Source: Sphingobacteriales bacterium UTBCD1 (lineage in GTDB: Bacteria; Bacteroidota; Bacteroidia; Chitinophagales; Chitinophagaceae). Taken from it: a stretch of DNA of 64,000 nucleotides. Made by a program: the position numbers and the translations under genes. Below are positions 1-9,376 of the stretch, in pieces. The notes under the pieces are model-generated. The model saw only the letters and a program-made list of their open reading frames with translations, made no database searches and had not been told where the DNA came from. The DNA lies in the NCBI GenBank assembly GCA_002066995.1, contig MWTC01000012.1:124001-188000 (forward strand), given 5' to 3'. Numbering within the stretch: position 1 is the stretch's first letter; the number at the start of each line of letters is the position of its first letter.

Positions 1-3000
1 GATAATAAGCGGACCTGACCTCTCTTTTTAAACCTGCATCTATTACTTTTATACTGGCTTCAAAATATTTTATCTGTTCACCGAAATAGTTTTTTCTTGC
101 CTTGTATAATCCCGGCCAGTCAATCCCCTGAGACAGACCAATTTTTAAAACTCCTTGCCGGTTGGTAGGCTGAAAATCTTCATTTTCCACGAACACACCT
201 GTCTTTGGAATTTCTGAAGCAGCTTGTTTCTCAAATACCGCCCGTTTATGTTGCTCTTTATTAACCCGGTACTGAAGGTTATTCTTTAATGCAGAATCAA
301 TCGTTGCATTTATGGAAACTCTTCTTACAGCTTGTGCTCCGGCAGTGAATGCCGGCATGATAAAAAGAAAAAATATAGCTATGGCAGATACAGCAGGATT
401 CATTTTAAACCTTTCTTTTTTTAAAAACATGGAATAAAGTACCGGCAGCACTACCAGGGTAAGTACCGTAGCGGTAACCAGCCCTCCGATTACAACGGTT
501 GCCAATGGTTTTTGCACCTCAGCTCCTGCTCCTTTCGAGATCACCATTGGCAAAAAACCAAGAGCAGGAACAGCCCCCGTCATGATCACTGACCGGAAAC
601 GATTCTTTGTTCCTTCCAATATTCTTTGTGTAATATCTGTAATCCCCTGTTTCTCCAGCCGGTTGAAATAATCAATCAATACAATGCCATTTAATACTGA
701 AACACCAAACAATGCAATAAAACCAATACCTGCAGAAATACTGAAGGGCATGCCGGCGATCCATAATGCCAATACTCCCCCGATAGCAGAAAAGGGAATG
801 GCAGAAAAAACAAGAAGGCATTGTTTTATATTTCCAAAAGCAAAAAATAAAAGAACAAAGATCAGGGCCAATGATACGGGAACAGCTACACTTAATCTCT
901 GGCTCGCTTCTTCCAGGTTTTGAAACTGACCACCGTAAGTAAAATAATAACCGGGGGGCAGTTTCATTTTTTTATTCAACTTATCCTGCAATTCAGCCAC
1001 TACAGATTTTACATCCCGTTCGGGAACATTGAAACCTACGCTGATCCTCCTTTTAGCATCTTCACGGGTTATCTGTGCAGGCCCCAGTTCATAATCAATA
1101 TCTGCCAGCTGTTGCAAAGGAACCTGGGTACCCGATGCAATAGGTACAAAAAGATCTTTAATATCATCAATATCCCGGCGATTTTGATTTTGAAGCCTTA
1201 GCACCAGATCAAATCTTCTCTCATTCTCAAATACAAGCCCGGCTTTTTCTCCGGCAAAAGCTGTTCTTACAATGCGGTTCAGATCGTCCACATTCACACC
1301 ATAACGGGCCATTTTGTCCCGGTCATAACGGATAGTTATCTGCGGCAAACCTGATATAGCCTCTACCAGGATGGCAGTTGTTCCTTTGATATCGCCAATC
1401 AGAGCTGCCATTTCTTTTGCGTATGACAAAAGAGTGTCCATATTTTCCCCGAATATTTTTACGGCCACATCCTGCCGGATACCTGTCATCAATTCATTGA
1501 ACCGCATCTGGATGGGCTGTTGAAATCCAAATGTCACTCCCGGGATCACAGCTAATGCATCACCCATTTTCCGGGCAAGATCATTACGGTTGTGCGCCGA
1601 TTTCCATTCTGCTTTATTCTTCAGGATAACCATCATGTCGCCGGTATTTATCGGCATGGGATCGGTGGGAATTTCTGCCGACCCTATCTTTCCGACCACT
1701 TCTTTTACTTCCGGAAACTTTTCTTTCAGGATAGCTGAAGCCTTTTCAAATACTTCCACTGTCTGCAAAAGTGAAGAACCTTGCGGCAAAATTGTTTCAA
1801 CTGCAAAATCCCCTTCCTCCAAAGTCGGAATAAATTCTCCTCCAAGATTTTTAAAAACAAAGACCGAAGCAACAAATACCGCCAATGAAACAACAATGAC
1901 TTTCCATTTGTTTTTTAGTGCGAAACGGATAACAGGCATATAGAATCTGTGAAGTCTTTCTATCATCTTATCGGAGAGGTTTTTTGCATGTTTTGTTTTT
2001 CTGCTGAGGAAAAGCGAAGACAACATCGGCAAATATGTGATGGATAAAATGAAAGCGCCCAGGATAGCAAATGAAACGGTTTGCGCCATTGGTTTAAACA
2101 TTTTTCCTTCAATCCCTACCAGCACAAGAATGGGTAAATAAACAATGAGAATAATGATCTGCCCGAAAAAAGATGAATGGACAATTTGTGTTGCAGCTCC
2201 GGAAACTTCTTCGTCCATTTGTGTCCTGCTCAGAACGGAAATTCCTGTATGATGATGCCTGCTCAGGAAAATACGGTGAACGATGGCTTCCACAATGATC
2301 ACCGCTCCATCCACAATGATCCCGAAATCTATTGCGCCTAATGACATCAGGTTACCACTTACACCAAACAGGTTCATCATGATCACTGCAAACAACATGG
2401 AGAGGGGAATCACCGATGCCGCAATTAGGCCTGCACGGAGATTGCCGAGGAACAAGACCAATACAAACACCACTATGAGAAATCCCAGGATAAGATTTTC
2501 TGCAACGGTATGAATTGCCCTGTTCACCAAGTCGGTACGGTCGAGAAAAGGCTCAATCTCTATTCCTTCGGGCAAAGACTTTTGTATTTGTCCGATTCTT
2601 TCTTTAACTGCCTTTACCACTTCTGCACTGTTGGCCCCTTTCAGCATCATCACGATACCACCTACCACTTCACCCTGGCCGTTCTTCGTCATGCTGCCAT
2701 AGCGGATAGCGCTTCCCAACCCGGGGGTTGCAACGTCTCTTATTAAAACCGGGATACCGTTTGAATTTGTCTTTACAACTATTTTCCCGATATCCTCCAG
2801 TGTATTCACTAATCCTAAAGCACGGATAAAATAAACGTTTGGCTTTTTTTCAATATAAGCGCCGCCCGTATTCTCGTTGTTCTTTTCAAGAGCTGTAAAA
2901 ATTTCAGGGATAGTAACATTCATAGCTTTCAGCCTTCCCGGATCAATTGACACTTCATATTGTTTTAATAATCCGCCGAAACTGTTCACTTCTGCCACAC

Positions 3001-3529
3001 CGGGAGTTCCCAGTAATTGACGGGCAACGATCCAGTCCTGCAACGTCCGCAGTTCCATAGGTGTGATCTTATTTTCTAAGCCTTCTTTCGGCCTGATGAT
3101 ATACTGATAAATTTCACCGAGCCCAGTACTTACAGGTCCAAGTTCCGGCTCGCCTGCGCCTGGCGGGATCTGCGATTCCGCTTCTTTTAATCTCTCGCTT
3201 ACTAACTGCCTGGCGAAATAAGTATTGACATGATCCCGGAACACTATGGTAACAACGCTTAACCCAAACCTGGAAATGGAACGGATTTCGACTATATCAG
3301 GTAAGGTTGCCATGGCTCTTTCTATAGGATAAGTCACAAATTTTTCAACTTCCTGCGTTGCAAGCGTTCCCGATAAAGTAAGTACCTGTACCTGGTTGTT
3401 GGTAATATCAGGCACCGCATCAATAGGCAGTTTTTTTACTGAAAAAATCCCTGTTACTATTAATGCCACCGTCAGCATGCTGATAACGAGTTTGTTTCTG
3501 ATACTGAATTGAATGAGCTTGTTCAACAT
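1..3529 (-). CDS. cusA: CusA/CzcA-type heavy-metal RND efflux pump with fused TolC-like C-terminus (3' end outside window)
   Basis: This is an inner-membrane proton-driven metal exporter of the heavy-metal efflux RND family. Translated from the start at 3529, it opens with MLNKLIQFSIRNKLVI, has the periplasmic porter domains, and carries the TM4 proton-relay segment GAIDFGIIVDGAVIIVE. After the usual RND end, at about position 400, the frame continues without a stop through a hydrophobic stretch ending in AFTAGA, like a signal peptide, into a sequence resembling the N-terminus of an outer membrane efflux protein. The open frame leaves the window at base 1. Such pump-TolC fusions of about 1450 residues are known in Bacteroidota. 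No Shine-Dalgarno is visible. The Cys-rich protein and AraC regulator upstream on the same strand suggest a metal-response locus; the metal cannot be told from sequence. Confidence 0.93.
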   Translation of the reverse strand, partial: MLNKLIQFSIRNKLVISMLTVALIVTGIFSVKKLPIDAVPDITNNQVQVLTLSGTLATQEVEKFVTYPIERAMATLPDIVEIRSISRFGLSVVTIVFRDHVNTYFARQLVSERLKEAESQIPPGAGEPELGPVSTGLGEIYQYIIRPKEGLENKITPMELRTLQDWIVARQLLGTPGVAEVNSFGGLLKQYEVSIDPGRLKAMNVTIPEIFTALEKNNENTGGAYIEKKPNVYFIRALGLVNTLEDIGKIVVKTNSNGIPVLIRDVATPGLGSAIRYGSMTKNGQGEVVGGIVMMLKGANSAEVVKAVKERIGQIQKSLPEGIEIEPFLDRTDLVNRAIHTVAENLILGFLIVVFVLVLFLGNLRAGLIAASVIPLSMLFAVIMMNLFGVSGNLMSLGAIDFGIIVDGAVIIVEAIVHRIFLSRHHHTGISVLSRTQMDEEVSGAATQIVHSSFFGQIIILIVYLPILVLVGIEGKMFKPMAQTVSFAILGAFILSITYLPMLSSLFLSRKTKHAKNLSDKMIERLHRFYMPVIRFALKNKWKVIVVSLAVFVASVFVFKNLGGEFIPTLEEGDFAVETILPQGSSLLQTVEVFEKASAILKEKFPEVKEVVGKIGSAEIPTDPMPINTGDMMVILKNKAEWKSAHNRNDLARKMGDALAVIPGVTFGFQQPIQMRFNELMTGIRQDVAVKIFGENMDTLLSYAKEMAALIGDIKGTTAILVEAISGLPQITIRYDRDKMARYGVNVDDLNRIVRTAFAGEKAGLVFENERRFDLVLRLQNQNRRDIDDIKDLFVPIASGTQVPLQQLADIDYELGPAQITREDAKRRISVGFNVPERDVKSVVAELQDKLNKKMKLPPGYYFTYGGQFQNLEEASQRLSVAVPVSLALIFVLLFFAFGNIKQCLLVFSAIPFSAIGGVLALWIAGMPFSISAGIGFIALFGVSVLNGIVLIDYFNRLEKQGITDITQRILEGTKNRFRSVIMTGAVPALGFLPMVISKGAGAEVQKPLATVVIGGLVTATVLTLVVLPVLYSMFLKKERFKMNPAVSAIAIFFLFIMPAFTAGAQAVRRVSINATIDSALKNNLQYRVNKEQHKRAVFEKQAASEIPKTGVFVENEDFQPTNRQGVLKIGLSQGIDWPGLYKARKNYFGEQIKYFEASIKVIDAGLKREVRSAYY

Positions 3530-3729
3530 TTTTATATGAATGATTTTTACTGTGTTTAAATATCACGAACAATCATATCTCCATGAATTAACCGCCAGGT
3601 TTGTCCTGTTCACATCAGGGATTTATCTTAGTTAATCATATTTCTGAAATACCGGAAAAATCAAAAATGGGAAATGGGAATACTGCTGCATTGCAGCATC
3701 TGAAATCCGCAAACCTGGCAAATTGAATT

Positions 3730-4041
3730 TTACAGTTTCGGAGGCTGCCAGACCGGGAGGGATACTTTCATTAAGTTGCCTGTGGAAAATAAAAACAGAT
3801 AAGTATCGAAAATGACCGGGGAATAATGATTGGCAGACATTGCCTGGTTAATTGAAAAACCTGAACAGCAGGAACAGGAACAGAATGGCGGGCAGATATC
3901 TTTGCTGTTTTGATGATGTTCCTGGTTAGTTATTGCAGCTATTATCTGAAAATTGCTGTGGCTGCAAGCTTTGCTGTCGTTGCAGGGCAAGCAGCCAACG
4001 ACCAATAAATATAAAGCAAACAGGAAACCCGGTCTTTTCAT
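3730..4041 (-). CDS. Small Cys-rich secreted protein, DUF6660-like
   Basis: A 103-residue protein with an N-terminal hydrophobic signal (FLFALYLLVVGCLPC). A His/Cys segment includes His42-His43 and Cys50, 54, 56, 58 and 59 in CPPFCSCSCC. This pattern fits the DUF6660 family, which in Bacteroidota is commonly encoded next to CusA-type metal pumps. It lies 200 bp upstream of the pump and 54 bp downstream of the AraC regulator, all on the minus strand. A periplasmic metal-binding or metal-delivery role is inferred from the ligands and the context. Cys17 or Cys20 might be lipidated, but the lipobox is poor. Confidence 0.7.
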   Translation of the reverse strand: MKRPGFLFALYLLVVGCLPCNDSKACSHSNFQIIAAITNQEHHQNSKDICPPFCSCSCCSGFSINQAMSANHYSPVIFDTYLFLFSTGNLMKVSLPVWQPPKL

Positions 4042-4094
4042 GAGTTCAAAAATATCAACTGGGGAGGATTTTTAAAAGTTTTCTCATCAAAAAG

Positions 4095-5048
4095 TTATCG
4101 CAGGAGTAACTCGCAAGGTTTCAGCCCGGTATGTTTTTTAAATGCAGTAGAAAAATGTGATATGGAAGAATAACCAAGCATCAATGACACTTCTGTTACA
4201 CTCATGCTTTTTTCATACAAAAGGTATTTGGCGTGTTCCATCCTCTGACTCTGGTAAAAATCAAAGATGGTGGTGCCGAACATTTCTTTGAATCCTTTTT
4301 TCAGGTAGCATTCATTAATGGCTACTTTACGGCTGAGTTCTTTGATCGTGATCGGTTCGCCGATATGCTCGATAAGTATTTCTCGTGCTTTCGTGATTTT
4401 TTCCCTGTCTGCTTCGTTGGCCAGGAATTTACAACTGATCACATCCAGTTCTTTTTCACCCAACATGCATCCCAGTGCGTACAATAAAAGCATCTGGGTC
4501 TGAGCATTGATATAAATATTTTCAAGGCTGTCAGTGAAATTGTGGTTCAGCAGGCCATCGATCACTGCTCTTGTTCTGCCGCAAAGCGGAACTATTTTAG
4601 TGAAAGAAGAATTATGCCTGAAATTCAGGATATCTTCCACCAGGGTATCATTGGAATAACGGGGCTTTACAAACTGGGACAGGTGCACCGGCGAAAAACG
4701 GAAACTCAACACATCCACACTATCAGCTTTTTTCTCACAGTTTTTTGAAAGATTGAATTTACACTGGTCGCATTCTGTCTCTTTTTGTGTGCAATAAATA
4801 TTTCCGCTCACGCAAAATTTGAGTTCCAGGTAATTATCGGCTGCCGTTTCTTTTTCATAATGGTAAACCATCATGCCGATATCATCTATATTCCATTGCG
4901 GATTTTTTTGATACCGCTTTACGCTGTATTGTACAGATCCGGGTATCAGGCGTTCTTTTTCATATAATAATTCCCATTGGCCCTGCATTGGTGCCTGATG
5001 ATGTGCCAACGTCAATATATCAAGTGGCTGATGCATAATGGACAACAA
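4095..5048 (-). CDS. AraC-family transcriptional regulator with N-terminal cysteine cluster
   Basis: A 317-residue protein whose last about 100 residues form the two-helix-turn-helix AraC DNA-binding domain (AREILIEHIGEPITIKELSRK through YSSISHFSTAFKKHTGLKPCELL). The N-terminal region is not a clear cupin. It carries Cys79, Cys86, Cys93, Cys96 and Cys104, the middle part being a C-x6-C-x2-C-x7-C array. It is the first gene of the strand-consistent group leading to the metal pump, so a metal- or redox-sensing regulator of that pump is a reasonable inference. The DNA-binding domain is certain; the ligand is not. Confidence 0.88.
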   Translation of the reverse strand: MLSIMHQPLDILTLAHHQAPMQGQWELLYEKERLIPGSVQYSVKRYQKNPQWNIDDIGMMVYHYEKETAADNYLELKFCVSGNIYCTQKETECDQCKFNLSKNCEKKADSVDVLSFRFSPVHLSQFVKPRYSNDTLVEDILNFRHNSSFTKIVPLCGRTRAVIDGLLNHNFTDSLENIYINAQTQMLLLYALGCMLGEKELDVISCKFLANEADREKITKAREILIEHIGEPITIKELSRKVAINECYLKKGFKEMFGTTIFDFYQSQRMEHAKYLLYEKSMSVTEVSLMLGYSSISHFSTAFKKHTGLKPCELLLR

Positions 5049-5156
5049 ATTTACGACAGTTAAATCGATTTTCTTCGGTCAGCAGGTTAAAGTGGCCGGG
5101 TGGCAGGATTTTAGTATTCTATAACGTAAAAATATCCCTTTTTTGCTGCTAAGAGT

Positions 5157-5194
5157 TAACTTTGCCCGCCCCCGCACGGGCGGTGGCTTTTTTT
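5157..5194 (+). promoter_or_regulatory. Possible lpxA promoter element overlapping a GC-rich hairpin with T-tract
   Basis: TAACTTTG at 5157-5164 matches the Bacteroidota -7 consensus TAnnTTTG, but the only nearby TTTG is 11 bp upstream instead of about 19. It runs straight into a GC-rich inverted repeat (CCGCCC / GGGCGG, within 5164-5187) followed by seven T at 5188-5194 and then the lpxA start at 5206. The hairpin could be an attenuator or a dispersed palindrome. There is no same-strand gene upstream for it to terminate. Confidence 0.35.
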
Positions 5195-5205
5195 ATAATT
5201 AATGC

Positions 5206-6012
5206 ATGATCCATCCACACACTTACATTCATCCGAACGCCAGGTTAGCCACAAACGTTAAAGTGGATCCCTTTACCGTTATTCATCAGGACGTTGAAAT
5301 CGGCGAAGGCACCTGGGTCGGTTCCAATGTGACCATAATGGAAGGTGCCCGGATCGGAAAGAACTGCCGCATTTTTCCCGGAGCTGTCATAGCAGCTATT
5401 CCTCAGGATCTGAAATACCAGGGAGAATATTCTAACGTATATATTGGTGACAATACGACCATCAGGGAATTTGTGACGGTAAACCGGGGTACAAAAGAGA
5501 AAGAAAAAACTGTGGTGGGAAATAATTGCCTGCTGATGGCATATTGCCACCTGGCTCATGATTGCTTTGTCGGGGACAATTGCATCATGAGTAACAATAC
5601 ACAGGTAGCCGGCCACGTAACTGTCGGAGACTGGGCCATCATGGGCGGAATGTGTGCAGTCCATCAGTTCGTAAGCATCGGGCAACATTCGATGATCGGG
5701 GGCGGATCATTGGTCAGCAAAGACGTTCCTCCATATATAAAAGCAGGGCGTAATCCTTTGTCCTATGCCGGAGTGAATTCCATCGGGATGAAAAGAAGAG
5801 GCTTTACCATAGAAAAGATCAATCACATACTGGAAATTTACCGGGTAATCTATGGCAAAGGTCTGAATATTTCACAGGCAGTGGAATACCTTGAAGAAGA
5901 ATTTGCTGCAACTGATGAGAGAGACGAGATTGTGCAGTTTATCCGGAACTCGCAACGCGGTATCATAAAACGCTACTCAAAAACCAACGGCGATGAAGGT
6001 TTCGTTGACTGA
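5206..6012 (+). CDS. lpxA: Acyl-ACP--UDP-N-acetylglucosamine O-acyltransferase LpxA
   Basis: Catalyses the first step of lipid A synthesis, moving a 3-hydroxyacyl chain from acyl carrier protein to the 3-OH of UDP-GlcNAc in the cytoplasm. The 268 residues match the family length. The N-terminal two thirds are left-handed beta-helix hexapeptide repeats (VEIGEGTWVGSNVTI, ARIGKNCRIF). His118 in CHLAHDCFVGDN corresponds to the catalytic histidine, and the C-terminal helical domain follows PLSYAGVNSIGMKRRGF. The start MIHPHTYIHP is typical. The 3' end overlaps the next ATP-binding gene by 20 bp, so translation of the two is probably coupled. Confidence 0.97.
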   Translation: MIHPHTYIHPNARLATNVKVDPFTVIHQDVEIGEGTWVGSNVTIMEGARIGKNCRIFPGAVIAAIPQDLKYQGEYSNVYIGDNTTIREFVTVNRGTKEKEKTVVGNNCLLMAYCHLAHDCFVGDNCIMSNNTQVAGHVTVGDWAIMGGMCAVHQFVSIGQHSMIGGGSLVSKDVPPYIKAGRNPLSYAGVNSIGMKRRGFTIEKINHILEIYRVIYGKGLNISQAVEYLEEEFAATDERDEIVQFIRNSQRGIIKRYSKTNGDEGFVD

Positions 6013-6619
6013 CACCGGCAAACGCTTCAACCGGGATTGGATCTTTCGCCATCTCACCTATAATTTTGAAGAAGGACAGTCTTATGCCATCACCGGTCCT
6101 AACGGATCCGGTAAAAGCACTTTGCTGCAGGTGATAAGCGGAAGCATGCAGGTGAATGAAGGGAAAGTTGATTTCAAAGCAGGAACTGCCCAGCCGAAGG
6201 TAACAGTAGAAAGCATATTCAATCACGTTTCCATTTGTGCGCCATACCTTGAAGTGGTGGAAGAAATGACTTTGAAAGAATTTCTGAATTTTCACGGTGG
6301 CTTTAAACCATTTTTACCGCAAATGACTATTGACAATATAATTTCAATCATCGGGTTGAATAAAGCAGAGAACAAGCAGATCCGTTACTATTCTTCAGGT
6401 ATGAGGCAAAGAGTGAGGCTGGCACAGGCAATTTTTTCCGACGTTCCGGTCGTTTTACTGGATGAGCCCTGCACTAATTTAGATGCTGCGGGAATAGCAC
6501 TTTATAATCAGCTGATCAATGAATATTGTAAAAACCGCCTGCTGGTAATCAGCAGCAATGACGAAACTGAATATGGTTTTTGTGATGAAATGATAAATAT
6601 CAGTGATTATAAAAAATAA
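5993..6619 (+). CDS. ABC transporter ATP-binding protein
   Basis: A 208-residue single nucleotide-binding domain. It has Walker A GPNGSGKST (residues 35-43), the ABC signature as YYSSGMRQRVRLAQAI, and Walker B VVLLDEPCTNLD. The length resembles CcmA-like ATPases. No permease gene lies beside it; the next gene is convergent. The partner must be encoded elsewhere or the protein has a non-transport role. The ATG lies inside lpxA (20-bp overlap), and the linkage hints at an envelope function, but the substrate cannot be read from sequence. Confidence 0.9.
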   Translation: MKVSLTDTGKRFNRDWIFRHLTYNFEEGQSYAITGPNGSGKSTLLQVISGSMQVNEGKVDFKAGTAQPKVTVESIFNHVSICAPYLEVVEEMTLKEFLNFHGGFKPFLPQMTIDNIISIIGLNKAENKQIRYYSSGMRQRVRLAQAIFSDVPVVLLDEPCTNLDAAGIALYNQLINEYCKNRLLVISSNDETEYGFCDEMINISDYKK

Positions 6620-6633
6620 AAACTCCGTTTGCC

Positions 6634-8208
6634 TTAATGTAATCCTTCCATAGTCATCTTTTTGTTTCTATTTCCTCTTACCAGCAATACAAACGGAACG
6701 CATATAAGAAAAAGCAAACCGATAAAAAGAAACACGTCCATATAAGTCATGACGGCTGCCTGCCTGAATACTGAATAGTCCAGTGCCTTGTATGCGCTTT
6801 TCAATGCTACATCAGGTGTCATTCCTTTGGCAATGAAGCTGTGCTGAAATGCCAGGATTTTATTCTGGAGAACCGGGTCGGTGATATCCAGTTTGCTTAC
6901 CAGGTCATTACGATGTATCATACTTTTTCGTGCCATGAAAGTGGTGATCACAGCAATGCCAAAAGATCCGCCCAGCTGGCGCATCATCCCGGTGAATGAA
7001 GCTCCTTCTCCTATTTCCCGCCCATTCAATGTACTCAACGCTAACGTGGTAATGGGAACAAACAACATTCCCATGGCAAATCCTCTGAGTATCAGTAACC
7101 AGAAAAAGGCTTCTTCACTTGTATCCGGCGTCAATATCTTATATCCCCATACAGAATAGAAGAAAAACAGTAGCATTCCGAGTGCTACAAGATATTGTTG
7201 CCTCACTCCCTTTTGTAATAATTTACCGATGATCGGCATCATGAAAGCCGTTGTCAAAGCGGAAGGCACCAGCAATAAACCTGCCTGGGTGGCTGTCCAT
7301 CCCAATGAAGACTGAGTATAAAGTGGAATAATAAATGTAGATCCGTATAATCCGAATCCAAGTATAAAGGAAAGAATAGTGCCTACCCTCAGGTTACCGT
7401 TTTTCAATACTCTTAAATTCACAACAGGTTTCCTGTAAATAAGTTCCCGCCACAGGAAAAAGAAAAACCCAAGGCAACTGATCACCGTGAATGCGATGAT
7501 AACACTGTCGTTAAACCAGTCATCGTCCTGCCCTTTTTCCAGAACATACTGGAGTGAGCCTACAAAAATTGCGAGTAATGCAATCCCCAGCCAGTCAATA
7601 TCACCCATTCGGTTCCTCTCTGCATATTTAGGGCTTTTTACATACTGCAATGTGAGTAGTATGGCAATGATACCAAGCGGAATATTGATATAGAAAATAT
7701 AAGGCCAAGAAAAATTATCTGTGATGTAGCCTCCCAGCGGCGGACCCAATGTAGGTCCGACAACCACTCCCATACCATATATGGCCTGGGCCATGCTTCT
7801 TTTTTCGTAAGGATAACTTTCAGTAAGAATTGTCTGGGAAGTGACTAACAATGCACCGCCACCTAATCCCTGCATGAATCTAAATATCACTAATTCCCAC
7901 AAACCGGTAGAATTGCCGCACAAAAATGAAAAGATCGTAAATATTGCAATAGAGGCAGCAAAGTAGTTTCGTCTTCCAAACTGTTGCGATAACCAACTTG
8001 TCAAAGGAACTACTATCACATTCCCGATAGCATAGGCAGTGATCACCCATCCGATCTCTGTCGTGGTAGCTCCCAGGTTACCTTTCATATCTGTCAGCGC
8101 AACATTCACGATGGTCGTATCCACTATTTCCAGTATTGTGCAAATAATTGCCAAAACAGTAATGATGGCCCTTCTTGACCCGTACTCAACAAGTGATTCG
8201 TATTGCAT
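6634..8208 (-). CDS. DHA2-family (EmrB/QacA type) drug:proton antiporter
   Basis: A 524-residue, 14-helix major facilitator. The DHA2 motif LEIVDTTIVNVAL occupies residues 26-38, the loop motif GRR follows TM2 (about residues 78-80), and the antiporter motif C appears as GPTLGPPLGGYI at about 151-162. It is the last gene of a minus-strand operon TetR, TolC, adaptor, pump, so it should export hydrophobic drugs or toxic compounds across both membranes with the adaptor and outer membrane channel. The start MQYESLVEYGSRRAIIT has no Shine-Dalgarno. The substrate is unknown. Confidence 0.95.
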   Translation of the reverse strand: MQYESLVEYGSRRAIITVLAIICTILEIVDTTIVNVALTDMKGNLGATTTEIGWVITAYAIGNVIVVPLTSWLSQQFGRRNYFAASIAIFTIFSFLCGNSTGLWELVIFRFMQGLGGGALLVTSQTILTESYPYEKRSMAQAIYGMGVVVGPTLGPPLGGYITDNFSWPYIFYINIPLGIIAILLTLQYVKSPKYAERNRMGDIDWLGIALLAIFVGSLQYVLEKGQDDDWFNDSVIIAFTVISCLGFFFFLWRELIYRKPVVNLRVLKNGNLRVGTILSFILGFGLYGSTFIIPLYTQSSLGWTATQAGLLLVPSALTTAFMMPIIGKLLQKGVRQQYLVALGMLLFFFYSVWGYKILTPDTSEEAFFWLLILRGFAMGMLFVPITTLALSTLNGREIGEGASFTGMMRQLGGSFGIAVITTFMARKSMIHRNDLVSKLDITDPVLQNKILAFQHSFIAKGMTPDVALKSAYKALDYSVFRQAAVMTYMDVFLFIGLLFLICVPFVLLVRGNRNKKMTMEGLH

Positions 8209-8242
8209 AAACTAAGCGGACCTGTGAATTGCCTTTGCTGAT

Positions 8243-9346
8243 TTAATCCAAATTAACATCTACCGTTACATTTAACCCTGCCCTTAATTTCCTGATCAAA
8301 GTATCGGATGCATCAGTGAATTCGATCTTCACCGGTAAGCGCTGAACGACTTTTACAAAATTTCCTGATGCATTATCGGGAGGTAATAATGCAAAAGTGG
8401 ATCCGGTAGCAGGAGAGAATGAACTTACCACTGCTTTGAATTTGTGACGGGGATATGCATCTGCTGAGACAATAACGCTCTGGCCTTCCCTCATTTTATT
8501 GAGTTGCGTTTCTTTAAAATTTGCAACCACCCAAACATCCTGGCTATGCACCATACTGAATAGTGCCTGCCCCGCCTGTACAAACTGGCCCGGCTGTACA
8601 TTAATTTTGGAAAGGTGCCCGTCCTGATCCGCAGTGATAACCGTATAAGAAAGACCCAGCTTTGCTGCATCTACATCCACTTCTCTTTGTCTGATGGCGG
8701 CTTGTGCCACATTCACCTGTTCTGCCGTAGCATTGCTTTGTACCGTAACAGCATTTGTTTGATGCGAAGCCTGATTTTTTTGCCCCTGCAAAACGGACAA
8801 TTGTTTCTCTGCGGTTTCTTTTGCAGCCCATGCCTGTTCATACTGCTGCTGGGTGATCGAATGGTCTTTGATCAGGTTGGCATAACGCAGATAATCCTGG
8901 TTGGCACGCCAGGCCGTGATCTTTGCTGCAGCAATCTGAGAATCTATGGTGACAATTGAGGCTGCCGATGTGGCAATATTTGCTTTCGATGCTGTTGCTA
9001 CCGCCTTTGCATTCTGCAGATTAGCCTGGGCAATTTCCAAAGCAGCCCGGGCTTCTTCCAGTTTTATTTTATAATCACGGTCATCTAATATCAGTAAAGT
9101 ATCTCCCTTCTTTACCTGCTGATTATCGTTCACCTTAACTTCTTTTATATATCCCGATACATGCGGAATCACTAATAAAATATCAGCGCTTACCTGGGCA
9201 TCATCCGTTTCCTCATGATGAAGACTGTAACGGTATTTCGAAATACCAAACCATCCCCCTCCGATAAGCAGGGCAATGAGAAGGACGATGAAGTAGGGGT
9301 TTCTTTTTTTACGGCCGTTTTTCACTTCGTCAGTTTTTGTTTCCAT
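8243..9346 (-). CDS. EmrA/HlyD-type membrane fusion protein
   Basis: A 367-residue periplasmic adaptor anchored by one TM helix (YFIVLLIALLIGGGWFGISKY, about 18-38). The biotinyl-lipoyl half motif DAQVSADILLVIPHVSGYI is followed by a long alpha-helical hairpin rich in Ala and Gln (about 85-215) and the second lipoyl half (DGHLSKINVQPGQFVQAGQALF). It would bridge the DHA2 pump and the TolC channel, whose genes flank it with gaps of about 30 bp. Architecture and length match EmrA. Confidence 0.95.
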   Translation of the reverse strand: METKTDEVKNGRKKRNPYFIVLLIALLIGGGWFGISKYRYSLHHEETDDAQVSADILLVIPHVSGYIKEVKVNDNQQVKKGDTLLILDDRDYKIKLEEARAALEIAQANLQNAKAVATASKANIATSAASIVTIDSQIAAAKITAWRANQDYLRYANLIKDHSITQQQYEQAWAAKETAEKQLSVLQGQKNQASHQTNAVTVQSNATAEQVNVAQAAIRQREVDVDAAKLGLSYTVITADQDGHLSKINVQPGQFVQAGQALFSMVHSQDVWVVANFKETQLNKMREGQSVIVSADAYPRHKFKAVVSSFSPATGSTFALLPPDNASGNFVKVVQRLPVKIEFTDASDTLIRKLRAGLNVTVDVNLD

Positions 9347-9376
9347 ATTCGATCTGGTTATAATTTATTAAAAAAT

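Noticed and set aside
5993..6619. ABC ATPase as exporter of the GG-leader peptide
   Set aside because: It is 15 kb away, has no C39 peptidase or membrane domain, and is coupled to lpxA.
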